Of a DNA stretch of 13,064 nucleotides, positions 1-6,971 are shown piece by piece. The translations under genes and the position numbers were made by a program. Below the pieces are notes generated by a model. That model saw only the letters and a list, made by a program, of their open reading frames with translations, did no database searches and was not told where the DNA came from. Origin of the DNA: an uncultured Fusobacterium sp. (GTDB lineage Bacteria > Fusobacteriota > Fusobacteriia > Fusobacteriales > Fusobacteriaceae); contig UQXM01000040.1 in assembly GCA_900545035.1 (NCBI GenBank), positions 1 through 13,064 of the forward strand. Direction: 5' to 3'. How positions within the stretch are numbered: position 1 is the stretch's first letter; every line of letters starts with the position of its first letter.

Positions 1-12
1 GTTTCGTTATAT

Positions 13-18
13 TATAAT
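13..18 (+). promoter_or_regulatory. Putative -10 element of the mscL promoter
   Basis: A TATAAT hexamer lies 43 bases before the mscL start. Any -35 element would fall at or beyond the left edge of the window and cannot be seen. An AAGGAGG ribosome site follows at about 45-51. Placement rests on the consensus match and position only. Confidence 0.45.
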
Positions 19-60
19 TTACAAGGGACAAATATTTTAAAATAAAGGAGGAAGATTAAA

Positions 61-462
61 ATGTCTTTTTTCAAAGAATTTAAAGATTTTGCTGTACGCG
101 GAAATGTTATGGACATGGCAGTTGGGGTTATTATAGGGGGAGCTTTCGGAAAAATTGTTACAAGTTTGGTTAATGATATTATCATGCCTGTAATTGGATT
201 TTTTACAGGAAGAATAAATGTATCACAATTATCAGCTGTAATTCCGTCAGGAAAAGAAGGAGCGGAGCCGATTGTAATAAAATACGGAGTTTTTCTTCAA
301 ACAACTTTAGATTTTATCATAATGGTATTTTGTATTTTTGTTATGGTAAAACTTATGAATAAACTAAAACATGCTAAAGAAGAAGCTCCAAAAGAACCTC
401 CTGCACCATCAAAAGAAGAAGTTCTTCTTACAGAAATCCGTGATATTTTAAAAAACAAATAA
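61..462 (+). CDS. mscL: Large-conductance mechanosensitive channel MscL
   Basis: This inner-membrane channel opens under membrane tension and releases solutes during hypo-osmotic shock; MscL works as a homopentamer. The 133-residue length matches the family. The N-terminal amphipathic stretch MSFFKEFKDF is followed by the family signature RGNVMDMAVGVIIGGAFGK (residues 13-31), which forms the pore-lining first helix. TM1 spans about 14-48, a periplasmic loop about 50-75, and TM2 about 76-100. The charged, proline-containing C-terminal tail (about 103-133) should form the cytoplasmic helical bundle. The ATG at 61 sits 9 bases after a GGAGG site (47-51). The gene is monocistronic: a hairpin terminator follows and the next gene is convergent. 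Nothing is truncated or odd. Confidence 0.97.
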   Translation: MSFFKEFKDFAVRGNVMDMAVGVIIGGAFGKIVTSLVNDIIMPVIGFFTGRINVSQLSAVIPSGKEGAEPIVIKYGVFLQTTLDFIIMVFCIFVMVKLMNKLKHAKEEAPKEPPAPSKEEVLLTEIRDILKNK

Positions 463-475
463 ATATATTAAAATT

Positions 476-508
476 AAAGGCTGGAATAAATTTTAAACCA
501 GCCTTTTT
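476..508 (+). terminator. Bidirectional intrinsic terminator between mscL and the HAD gene
   Basis: Arms AAAGGCTGG (476-484) and CCAGCCTTT (498-506) are perfect inverted repeats around a 13-base AT-rich loop, followed by T504-T508 on the + strand. On the - strand the same stem runs into an interrupted T-rich stretch (475 downward), so it probably serves both convergent genes. It lies in the 51-base gap between the two stop codons. Confidence 0.85.
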
Positions 509-513
509 ACATC

Positions 514-1308
514 TTAAAAATATTCTTTTAAAAAGTGAACTATTCCGTCCTCGTCATTTGTAAGAGTAGTATAGTTTAATCTTTTTTTGAAATCTCTATC
601 AGCATTTCCCATAGCCACTCCGTATTTTACAGCTTTAAGCATTTCCATATCATTTTCTGCATCTCCGAAAGCAGCACATTCATCAGTTGTTATTCCAAAA
701 TGGTCTAAAATCCATTTTAGAGTAATCCCCTTATTTACATCTTTATTCATAGCTTCCAAGAATGTATCACTGGAAAAGGCGATATGAATTTCGTTTCCTA
801 TTCTTTTTTGTATCTCTTCCTGAATTTTTAAAAGTTTCTCATGTTCTCCGATAAAAACAACTTTCGGCATAAGGTAAGATTCAAAAGAGTCGTGAGATTT
901 TTCCACAGGAGTAATTCCACATTTTTCAGAATAAAATTTTGTTTCATAACTTTCAGGGTCATCAACATACCAAATATTATCCTGATAAAGATTTATATGC
1001 ACTCTATTTTCATCAGCAATTTTGATAAGTTCTTTTACATGGTTTTCTGCCAAAGGTTTTTCAAACAAAACTGATTTGTCTTTATAATTCACAACTTTTG
1101 CTCCGTTGTAGCATAGTACAAGTCCATTATCCAAGCCTAAAAGATTTGCTGTTTTTTCTGTTCCTCCAAAAGAACGGCCTGTTGCAATTATTACTTTCAC
1201 ACCTTTTTTTTCTATATCCAACAGAAACTGTTTTGTTGTTTCTGAAGGTTTATGATCACTGCAAAGAAGTGTTCCGTCCATATCAAGTGCCACTGCTTTT
1301 ATTTTCAA
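514..1308 (-). CDS. Cof-type HAD-IIB family sugar-phosphate phosphatase
   Basis: This is a cytoplasmic Mg-dependent phosphatase of the Cof/YidA subfamily, whose members hydrolyse sugar phosphates, nucleotides or flavin phosphates. The exact substrate cannot be told from sequence. All four HAD motifs are present in 264 residues: DMDGTL with nucleophile D9 and acid/base D11, IATGR with T43, K193 in NKGITLKWIL, and GDAENDMEML with D216 and D220. The C2-type cap lies at about 85-185. The start is TTG at 1306-1308. It was chosen because GGAGG ends 7 bases before it and the protein begins directly with KIKAVALDMDG, as family members do; no ATG fits. A TATAAT at 1343-1348 (- strand) is the likely -10 element. 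The gene is divergent from the methyltransferase run and convergent with mscL, so it is probably transcribed alone. Confidence 0.93.
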   Translation of the reverse strand: MKIKAVALDMDGTLLCSDHKPSETTKQFLLDIEKKGVKVIIATGRSFGGTEKTANLLGLDNGLVLCYNGAKVVNYKDKSVLFEKPLAENHVKELIKIADENRVHINLYQDNIWYVDDPESYETKFYSEKCGITPVEKSHDSFESYLMPKVVFIGEHEKLLKIQEEIQKRIGNEIHIAFSSDTFLEAMNKDVNKGITLKWILDHFGITTDECAAFGDAENDMEMLKAVKYGVAMGNADRDFKKRLNYTTLTNDEDGIVHFLKEYF

Positions 1309-1342
1309 AATTGTACCTCCTAAAAATTAATTTCTAAATGAT

Positions 1343-1348
1343 ATTATA
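1343..1348 (-). promoter_or_regulatory. Putative -10 element for the HAD phosphatase gene
   Basis: Read on the - strand this is CTG-TATAAT, about 35 bases before the TTG start. No convincing -35 hexamer stands 16-18 bases upstream. It has the TG-rich upstream flank seen at other promoters here. Confidence 0.5.
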
Positions 1349-1418
1349 CAGCATAGATAAATATTTTGCTATAACATCTCAATATTTCTATTTAATTATA
1401 GGATTTTCTCGCTTCTTT

Positions 1419-1427
1419 TGGTATAAT
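1419..1427 (+). promoter_or_regulatory. Extended -10 promoter of the trmN6-SEDS run
   Basis: TGGTATAAT is an exact extended -10 (TGnTATAAT); the base 17 positions upstream shows no TTGACA-like hexamer. The predicted start near 1434 would leave a leader of only about 11 bases, beginning at or next to the ribosome site GGAGG (1435-1439). Either the leader is that short or initiation is slightly further upstream. Confidence 0.5.
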
Positions 1428-1444
1428 AATGTTTGGAGGTATAT

Positions 1445-2179
1445 ATGGAACTGGAAAAAAATGAAGTAATAAACAACCTTTTAAATAAAAATCTTAAAAT
1501 CATACAGAGAACAGATTTTTTTAACTTTTCACTGGACTCTCTTCTTGTGGCAAATTTTATTTCATTGGGAAGAGGGGTAAATAAAATTGTTGATTTGGGA
1601 ACGGGAAATGGGGCTATCCCTCTTTTTCTTTCAGAGAGAACAAAGGCGAAGATAACAGGGATAGAGATACAGAAAGTTTCAGCAAATTTGGCTGAAAGAA
1701 ATATAGAGCTTAATAATCTTTCTGACAGAATAAAAATTATAAATGATGACATGAAGAACTGGAAAAAATATTTTGTTTCAGGTTCACAGGACGCAGTTAT
1801 TTCAAATCCTCCTTTTTTCAAATTTCATGGGAATGAGGAGCTTTTAAATAACCTTGACCAACTTACACTGGCAAGACATGAAATTTCAATTACTCTTGAA
1901 GAAATAATTCAGACAGCTTCTGCTCTTTTGAAAGATAAAGGATATTTTGCAATGGTACATCGTCCGGACAGATTTCTTGAGATACTTGATGTGATGAGAA
2001 AATATGGAATTACACCTAAAAAAGTGAGATTTTGCCATTCTAAGATAGATAAACAGGCAAAAATTTTGCTCGTTGAGGGACTGAAATTTGGAGCAGAGGG
2101 GCTTACTGTTCTTCCTCCTCTTATTTCTCACGACGATGACGGAAAATATTCTAAAGAGGTACTGGCTCTTTTTGATTAA
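1445..2179 (+). CDS. trmN6: tRNA1(Val) adenine-37 N6-methyltransferase-like protein (TrmN6/YfiC family)
   Basis: This SAM-dependent methyltransferase is expected to make m6A at position 37 of tRNA1(Val). The family also includes Firmicute YabB-like proteins whose targets are less certain. Numbering from the ATG at 1445 (244 residues): residues 22-35 carry the DxFxFSxDSLLLA-like entry motif, D50LGTGNG is the SAM-binding motif I, IEIQ at 73-76 holds the acidic ribose-binding residue, and N121PPFF is the amino-methylase catalytic motif IV. The C-terminal part (about 170-215, VHRPDR and the K-rich strand segment) is typical of the family. A TTG start at 1433 is possible but overlaps the ribosome site GGAGG at 1435-1439, which stands 5 bases before the ATG; ATG is therefore preferred. 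It is first in a run with the membrane protein (39-base gap) and the SEDS gene, but nothing links their functions. Confidence 0.88.
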   Translation: MELEKNEVINNLLNKNLKIIQRTDFFNFSLDSLLVANFISLGRGVNKIVDLGTGNGAIPLFLSERTKAKITGIEIQKVSANLAERNIELNNLSDRIKIINDDMKNWKKYFVSGSQDAVISNPPFFKFHGNEELLNNLDQLTLARHEISITLEEIIQTASALLKDKGYFAMVHRPDRFLEILDVMRKYGITPKKVRFCHSKIDKQAKILLVEGLKFGAEGLTVLPPLISHDDDGKYSKEVLALFD

Positions 2180-2218
2180 AATTAAGAAACAGATAAAATA
2201 TATTTGAGGAGAGTAGAG

Positions 2219-2596
2219 ATGAAAGAATTTTTATATGTAATTTTGCTTAATACAGCAGTTTTTATGGTTTCTTTTTTCAGCTTGAAACTATATGATAAAA
2301 GAACAGGAAAAGATAGTGTGGGAGGTTTGAAAATAACTTATATCATATCTCTTGCAGCTTCAGCTTATATTACTCACAGCGGACTTACTGCAAACGGAAT
2401 GGCAAGAGATTATAAGACTGTACTTTTTACAATTCTTGTATGTATGTTTCCTGTGGCTGCAATGGTTAATTGTGGATATGCAATATCTGTTTTTTTAAGA
2501 GGTGCTGTTGAAAAAATAAGAGGAAAAAAAGAAGAGAATAAAAAAGAGGAAAAAACAGTTTCAGTTATAAAATCTAAGAGAGCGAAAAAAAGATGA
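2219..2596 (+). CDS. Unknown small membrane protein, translationally coupled to the SEDS gene
   Basis: I do not recognise the family. The 125-residue product has three probable membrane helices (about 4-23, 38-55 and 66-92). A 30-residue, highly charged cytoplasmic tail follows, rich in Lys, Glu and Arg and ending KSKRAKKR. The start at 2219 was chosen because GAGGAG (2206-2211) lies 7 bases before it; a TTG start at 2204 would cover that site. The stop overlaps the next start in an ATGA (2593-2596), so translation of the SEDS polymerase is probably coupled to this gene. That arrangement suggests, but does not prove, a shared role in wall growth, for instance as an accessory subunit. The basic tail could contact acidic phospholipid or nucleic acid; this is speculation. 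Confidence 0.8.
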   Translation: MKEFLYVILLNTAVFMVSFFSLKLYDKRTGKDSVGGLKITYIISLAASAYITHSGLTANGMARDYKTVLFTILVCMFPVAAMVNCGYAISVFLRGAVEKIRGKKEENKKEEKTVSVIKSKRAKKR

Positions 2597-3807
2597 AGAT
2601 AGAAAACAAAAGTATTTATCATCAGCACAATGAAATAGATAAAAATATACAGGAAAGTCTTGAATGGAATACAACCAAAAGAAGAAACAGAGCTGTAAAA
2701 TGGGTATTGTTTATTCTTATGTGTTTCGGAATTCTTAATATGCTGAGCATAGGACTTTATACAGAAAATCTTTTCAGTGTAAAAAAATATATTGTTATAA
2801 TAATGGGGTCTTTTATATTTGTAAAAGGTGTTACCTCTTCTTTCAGCTATAAACTGTATCGAAACAAATTTATGATTTTATCAATGCTTCTTGGCTCTGC
2901 GTTTCTTCTTCTTTTGGTAGTGTATGGTCCAAGTTCTTTGGTAAAAAGTGTAAACGGAGCAAAAGGATGGCTGGATTTAAAAGTTACAACAATACAGCCC
3001 TCTGAAATGATAAAAATTCCTTTTGTTATTCTTATGGCAAATGTTCTGGCAAAGGGAGAAGAAAAAAAACTGCCCATAAATGCGGTAATTATTAATTCAA
3101 TGCTTTTGTTCGGAATATTTGGAGTGCTTATATGTCTGCAGAATGATTTGGGAACAGTTATACATTATGGAGCAATCTATGTGTTTATGCTTTTTTTTAC
3201 AAATATAGATAAAAAAATAATAACAAGAACTTTATCCCTTGCTTTTGCGGGAGCATTTTCAGGAGCGTATCTGATTTATAAATATGCCGACAAAATTTCC
3301 GGAGGATACAAACTGGAAAGAATAAAAATGTATATTGACGGACTTATGACAGATAAGTATATCGGGAATGCCGATATAGGTTATCAGGTAGGACAATCTC
3401 TTTTGGCTTTTGGAAACGGAGGAATTTTTGGAAGATCTTATGGAAGCGGAGTCCAAAAATATGATTATCTTCCTGAAATACACACGGATTTTATAATGGC
3501 TCTTTTTGGAGAAGAGATGGGATTTATAGGAATTTTGATTGTGATTATTCTGTTTTTTATTTTATACAAGCTGATTTTGGAAACAGGAATTAAATGTAAG
3601 GATATATTTGGAAAATATCTTTCTGTTGGAATAGCAGGATATATTATCAGCCAGTTTCTGATAAATATATTTGTGGCTTTGGGACTTCTTCCTGTTTTCG
3701 GTATTCCCATGCCCATATTCAGCTACGGAGGAAGTTCAATAATTACAATTTTTGCAGCTGCAGGGATAATAATTAATATAAACAAGAGTATGTTTGACAA
3801 AAAATAA
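2593..3807 (+). CDS. SEDS-family peptidoglycan glycosyltransferase (FtsW/RodA/SpoVE)
   Basis: SEDS proteins are polytopic inner-membrane polymerases that build glycan strands from lipid II together with a class B penicillin-binding protein. Family landmarks in the 404 residues are GAKGWLDL (122-129), QPSE (135-138), QNDLGT (183-188), YQVGQSLLAFGNGGIFGRS (264-282), the LPEIHTDFIMALFGEEMG region (293-310) and SYGGSS (377-382). D185 matches the essential Asp of the usual QPDLGT motif, although the preceding Pro is Asn here. The first helix starts only near residue 36, so there is a hydrophilic N-terminal extension of about 35 residues. The start is the ATG of the ATGA overlap with the upstream gene. 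FtsW (division) versus RodA (elongation) cannot be settled, and no partner penicillin-binding protein is in the window. The last codons hold the -35 box of the next promoter. Confidence 0.93.
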   Translation: MKIENKSIYHQHNEIDKNIQESLEWNTTKRRNRAVKWVLFILMCFGILNMLSIGLYTENLFSVKKYIVIIMGSFIFVKGVTSSFSYKLYRNKFMILSMLLGSAFLLLLVVYGPSSLVKSVNGAKGWLDLKVTTIQPSEMIKIPFVILMANVLAKGEEKKLPINAVIINSMLLFGIFGVLICLQNDLGTVIHYGAIYVFMLFFTNIDKKIITRTLSLAFAGAFSGAYLIYKYADKISGGYKLERIKMYIDGLMTDKYIGNADIGYQVGQSLLAFGNGGIFGRSYGSGVQKYDYLPEIHTDFIMALFGEEMGFIGILIVIILFFILYKLILETGIKCKDIFGKYLSVGIAGYIISQFLINIFVALGLLPVFGIPMPIFSYGGSSIITIFAAAGIIININKSMFDKK

Positions 3808-3822
3808 AATAAAATGTATAAT
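3794..3822 (+). promoter_or_regulatory. Exact-consensus sigma-70 promoter for ynzC-like gene and asnS
   Basis: TTGACA (3794-3799), a 17-base spacer and TATAAT (3817-3822) match the housekeeping consensus at every position. TG directly precedes the -10. The -35 box is inside the last codons of the SEDS gene (its stop is 3805-3807). The predicted start near 3829 leaves a leader of about 40 bases with no clear hairpin, too short for a T-box or similar asparagine sensor. Confidence 0.85.
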
Positions 3823-3869
3823 TACCCATATACTTTATAGTTTATCGGGAAAAGATAGGAGCAGTTCAA

Positions 3870-4079
3870 ATGGAAATGAAAGATATTATTGAAAAAGTAA
3901 ATTATTTTTCAAAACTGGCTAAAACAAGGGAGCTGACAAATGAAGAAGCTGAGGAAAGACATAGATACAGACAGCTTTATTTGGAAAAATTCAGAGCTCA
4001 GGTAAAAGCACAGCTGGATAATATAGAAATAGTTGATGACAATGATACTACAAAAGATAATAAAGAAAAATTAAACTAG
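3870..4079 (+). CDS. DUF896 family protein (YnzC-like)
   Basis: This 69-residue cytoplasmic protein is similar in pattern to Bacillus YnzC. DUF896 proteins form a short helical hairpin and have no established biochemical role. Visible landmarks are an N-terminal helix with NYFSKLAKTRELTNEEAEER (residues 11-30), then RQLYLEKFRAQVKAQLDNIEI (about 34-54), which matches the family's conserved RQxYLxxFR segment. A polar, acidic, probably disordered tail follows. The ATG at 3870 is 8 bases after AGGAG (3857-3861); a second ATG at 3876 is too far away. The gene is first behind the consensus promoter and lies 10 bases before asnS, so the two are probably co-transcribed. Confidence 0.85.
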   Translation: MEMKDIIEKVNYFSKLAKTRELTNEEAEERHRYRQLYLEKFRAQVKAQLDNIEIVDDNDTTKDNKEKLN

Positions 4080-4089
4080 GGGGATTATT

Positions 4090-5481
4090 ATGAGCAGTAC
4101 AACAGTAAGAAACCTTTACAGAAACGAAAAAGATTTTCTTGGAAAAGAAGTTGAAGTTTCTGGTTGGGTAAGAAAATTAAGAGATCAGAAAAATTTCGGA
4201 TTTATAGAATTAAATGACGGATCTTTCTTTAAAGGAATACAGGTAGTGTATAATTCAGATCTGCCAAATTTTGAAGAGATATCTCACTTATCTATATCTT
4301 CTTCAATAACAGTAAAAGGTATTTTCAAAGAATCAGAAGGAAAAGGACAGGCAACAGAGATTATAGCTTCCGAAGTAACTGTAATTCAAAAAGCTTCTCT
4401 TGATTATCCTCTTCAAAATAAAAGACAAAGTTTTGAATATTTAAGAGAAATTGCCCATTTAAGACCAAGAACAAATACTTTCTCTGCAGTATTCAGAGTG
4501 AGATCAGTTCTTGCTTATGCAATCCATAAATTCTTCCAAGAACAAGGATTTGTATACACTCACACACCAATAATTACAGGTTCTGATGCAGAGGGAGCTG
4601 GAGAGATGTTCAGAGTAACAACTTTCGATGTTAATAACCTTCCTAAAAAAGAGGACGGAACAGTTGACAACTCTAAAGACTTCTTTGGAAAACCAACTAA
4701 CCTTACTGTAAGCGGACAGCTTAACGGAGAAACTTATTGTTCTGCATTCAGAAATATTTATACATTCGGACCTACATTCAGAGCAGAAAATTCCAACACA
4801 TCAAGACACGCTGCTGAATTTTGGATGATAGAGCCTGAAATCGCTTTTGCAGACTTAAATGCAAATATGGATTTAGGGGAAGCAATGATAAAATATATCA
4901 TAAAATATGTAATGGACGAATGCCCTGAAGAAATGCAGTTCTTCAACCAGTTTATAGAAAAAGGACTTATTGATAAACTGAACAATGTTCTTAACAATGA
5001 ATTTGCAAGAGTTACTTATACAGAAGCAATCGACATTCTTCTTGCTTCAGGACAAAAATTCAGCTACCCTGTTAAATGGGGAATTGACCTTCAAAGTGAA
5101 CATGAAAGATTTTTGGCTGAAAAACATTTTGGAAAACCAGTTTTCTTAACAGACTATCCAAAAGAAATAAAAGCTTTCTATATGAAGCTTAATGCAGACG
5201 GAAAAACTGTAAGAGCAATGGATCTTCTTGCACCGGGAATCGGAGAAATTATCGGAGGTTCTCAAAGAGAAGATAATTTAGAAGCTCTTGAAAAGAGAAT
5301 GGATGAAGTAGGACTTAAAAAAGAGGATTACAGCTTCTACCTTGATTTAAGAAGATTTGGAAGCTTCCCTCACTCAGGATACGGACTTGGATTTGAAAGA
5401 ATCTTAATGTACATTACAGGAATGACAAATATAAGAGATGTAATACCATTCCCAAGAACAGTAGGAAATGCTGCGTTCTAG
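4090..5481 (+). CDS. asnS: Asparaginyl-tRNA synthetase
   Basis: This class IIb synthetase charges tRNA(Asn) with asparagine using ATP; it acts in the cytoplasm as a homodimer. The 463-residue length is normal. The N-terminal OB-fold anticodon-binding domain covers about 17-105 (VEVSGWVRKLRDQKNFGFIELNDG at its core). Motif 2 is at 226-250, with FGPTFRAENSNTSRHAAEFW containing R231 and E233. Motif 3 is GLGFERILM with R437, and the protein ends IPFPRTVGNAAF, as bacterial AsnRS do. The FRAENSNTSRH sequence separates it from AspRS. The ATG at 4090 follows an AGGGGG site at 4078-4083 that overlaps the previous stop codon. The gene has fewer homopolymeric runs and more uniform codons than its neighbours, as expected for a highly expressed gene. 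Confidence 0.98.
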   Translation: MSSTTVRNLYRNEKDFLGKEVEVSGWVRKLRDQKNFGFIELNDGSFFKGIQVVYNSDLPNFEEISHLSISSSITVKGIFKESEGKGQATEIIASEVTVIQKASLDYPLQNKRQSFEYLREIAHLRPRTNTFSAVFRVRSVLAYAIHKFFQEQGFVYTHTPIITGSDAEGAGEMFRVTTFDVNNLPKKEDGTVDNSKDFFGKPTNLTVSGQLNGETYCSAFRNIYTFGPTFRAENSNTSRHAAEFWMIEPEIAFADLNANMDLGEAMIKYIIKYVMDECPEEMQFFNQFIEKGLIDKLNNVLNNEFARVTYTEAIDILLASGQKFSYPVKWGIDLQSEHERFLAEKHFGKPVFLTDYPKEIKAFYMKLNADGKTVRAMDLLAPGIGEIIGGSQREDNLEALEKRMDEVGLKKEDYSFYLDLRRFGSFPHSGYGLGFERILMYITGMTNIRDVIPFPRTVGNAAF

Positions 5482-5518
5482 TAAATAAAAAATTTTGAAT
5501 AATAAAGGAGATGAAAAA

Positions 5519-6544
5519 ATGATAGTGAAGTTTCTTATAACGATAATAATTTTTTCTCTCCTTTTTTATATTATAACTTTTCCTTATGAATCAAAACTCC
5601 AAAGAAAAATGAAAAGAGTTTTAAGTTTTGAAGAAGTAAGTTATATCAGTAAAGATGAGAGAAATTTCAACAGATATGATTTTGACGGAATAGAAGAAAA
5701 ACTTAATATTGATGAAATATTTGTGGAAAGTTCCCATGTAAATGAAAAAATGAGATATATAAGAATTACTCCCAAAGGAGAAATTCCCAAAAATATCCCA
5801 TGTCTTATTCTTTTTCACGGAATAAGAGATTATCCTGAGGACTGGATAAACAGAGCTTATCTTATTGAAAATTATCTCACTTTAAAAGAGATGAACCTTG
5901 TGGGAGATATGGCTTTCTTTCTTCCTGCTTCGGGATTTAACGGAGAAAGCTGGTATTCAAATTTTTTCAAAGATAAAAACCATAAGTATGAAGACTATTT
6001 TGTCGATGATTTATACAATGAAGTAAAAAAACTGTCTCCTGAAGGAAAAATAGGATTGGCAGGATTTTCTATGGGAGGATACGGAGCATATAAAATCGGA
6101 CTTCTTCATATAGAAAAATTTGATGTAATCGGAAGTTTTTCAGGAGCTGTAAGCCTTATAAGAATGAGTGTCAATAGAAGAGTTATGAGGCTTATGAAAT
6201 ATGTTTATATTCCAAAATTTTTATTCAATGATTTGGACAAAGCTCATTTTATAAAAGTTTTCAGTTCATGGGGCTGGAGAATTTTAAAACAAGACCCTTA
6301 CAGCATAATAAAAACCATAGATAAAAACAGATTAAAGGGAAAAAAATTTTATATCAGTGTGGGAGCAGAGGATAAAAAACCATACCTTATGCTTCAGCAG
6401 TGGATAGATATTGTAGGAAGACTGAAAAAATTCGGAGTGGATTTCAAAGGATATATTTATAAAGACGAAGTTCACACATGGGATTATATTTCTAAAGACC
6501 TTCCGAATTTTATATGTTATTTTGACAGACAAGTAAAAAAATAA
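5519..6544 (+). CDS. Membrane-anchored alpha/beta-hydrolase, esterase D-like (PF00756 type)
   Basis: A serine esterase with one N-terminal membrane helix (residues 4-21), so it is probably tethered to the inner membrane; which side the enzyme faces is not certain. The hydrolase fold shows FHG (99-101) for the oxyanion hole, the nucleophile elbow GFSMGGYGAY with S184, and H319 in DEVHTWDY as the catalytic histidine. D285 in VGAEDK is the likely acid. The GFSMGGYGA and HTWDY motifs fit the S-formylglutathione hydrolase/tributyrin esterase group; the substrate is unknown. The length is 341 residues from the ATG at 5519, which lies 8 bases after GGAG (5507-5510). A TTG at 5495 in the same frame would be upstream of that site. 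The gene lies 37 bases after asnS with no hairpin between, so it may be read through from the asnS promoter. Confidence 0.85.
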   Translation: MIVKFLITIIIFSLLFYIITFPYESKLQRKMKRVLSFEEVSYISKDERNFNRYDFDGIEEKLNIDEIFVESSHVNEKMRYIRITPKGEIPKNIPCLILFHGIRDYPEDWINRAYLIENYLTLKEMNLVGDMAFFLPASGFNGESWYSNFFKDKNHKYEDYFVDDLYNEVKKLSPEGKIGLAGFSMGGYGAYKIGLLHIEKFDVIGSFSGAVSLIRMSVNRRVMRLMKYVYIPKFLFNDLDKAHFIKVFSSWGWRILKQDPYSIIKTIDKNRLKGKKFYISVGAEDKKPYLMLQQWIDIVGRLKKFGVDFKGYIYKDEVHTWDYISKDLPNFICYFDRQVKK

Positions 6545-6552
6545 GAAATATA

Positions 6553-6582
6553 TTGACTGCTTGGTCATTTTTATGGTATGCT
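6553..6582 (+). promoter_or_regulatory. Promoter of the small lipoprotein-MipA cassette
   Basis: TTGACT (6553-6558), an 18-base spacer and TATGCT (6577-6582) form a sigma-70 promoter, strengthened by an extended TGG just before the -10 (6574-6576). The predicted start is near 6589. It begins only 8 bases after the stop codon of the esterase. Two palindromes flank it. Confidence 0.7.
6554..6567. promoter_or_regulatory. Operator-like imperfect palindrome O1, overlapping the -35
   Basis: TGACTGCTTGGTCA has TGAC/GTCA outer arms and covers the -35 hexamer. It has the same size (14 bp) and outer bases as the better palindrome downstream. The TTGACTG...GGTCA pattern resembles TetR/AcrR-family operators. 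That regulator class is inferred; no regulator gene lies in the window. Confidence 0.5.
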
Positions 6583-6593
6583 TTCATTGAAAA

Positions 6594-6607
6594 TGACTGT
6601 TCAGTCA
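6594..6607. promoter_or_regulatory. Operator-like palindrome O2, just after the start of transcription
   Basis: TGACTG-TT-CAGTCA has perfect 6-bp arms around a 2-base centre. It lies just downstream of the predicted transcription start (~6589) and 18 bases before the gene's ATG, where a bound repressor would block elongation or initiation. Its centre is 40 bp from that of O1, about four helical turns, so both would face nearly the same side of the DNA. Confidence 0.55.
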
Positions 6608-6625
6608 AAAACAGGCAGGAATTTT

Positions 6626-6931
6626 ATGAAAAAAATTTTAATGACTTTATTTTTCTGTACAATATTTTTTTCGTGCAGTGCATTATCATACAATTATACT
6701 CAGTATGAATTTGTACAGGAATACAGCAAAACAGTAAAATATTTTGACAAAGTTGTGGAAGCTCCCATAAAAAAATCTGATTTGAAAAAATTGGAAAAAA
6801 GATTTACTTTTTTAAAAAACCAGCTTCACAAAAATAATGAAAATTATGAAAGACTTAATGAAATAACTGTCAGAGTTTATGATGAGAAAATAAACGAATA
6901 TTTAATGTTTGTAAAAGACTTACAGGATTAA
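6626..6931 (+). CDS. Small exported protein, probable lipoprotein, unknown function
   Basis: I do not recognise the family. The 101-residue protein begins with a classic signal sequence, MKKILMTLFFCTIFF, followed by SCSA; C17 in FFSC is a plausible though non-ideal lipidation cysteine. Otherwise signal peptidase I could cut near residues 19-21. The mature part is rich in Lys, Glu, Asn and Tyr and appears wholly helical, with a heptad-like stretch at about 51-85 that may form a coiled coil. The ATG at 6626 is favoured over one at 6578, because the latter overlaps the -10 box and would put 16 polar residues before the signal sequence; a modest AGGA site (6617-6620) precedes it. It lies 40 bases before the MipA-type gene with no terminator between, so the two are likely co-expressed under the operator-flanked promoter. 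Confidence 0.75.
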   Translation: MKKILMTLFFCTIFFSCSALSYNYTQYEFVQEYSKTVKYFDKVVEAPIKKSDLKKLEKRFTFLKNQLHKNNENYERLNEITVRVYDEKINEYLMFVKDLQD

Positions 6932-6971
6932 AAACATAATTTATAAAAATGATATATTAAGGAGAGTTGAG

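Noticed and set aside
3823..3869. T-box or other amino-acid riboswitch before asnS
   Set aside because: The leader is only about 40 bases, with no hairpin, no T-box element and no terminator.
6578..6931. Longer form of the small exported protein starting at 6578
   Set aside because: That ATG overlaps the -10 box, lies upstream of the expected transcript start, and would bury the signal sequence behind a polar leader.
6626..6931. A FadA-type fusobacterial adhesin
   Set aside because: Size and helical nature are similar, but the characteristic Ala-rich coiled-coil sequence of FadA is absent.
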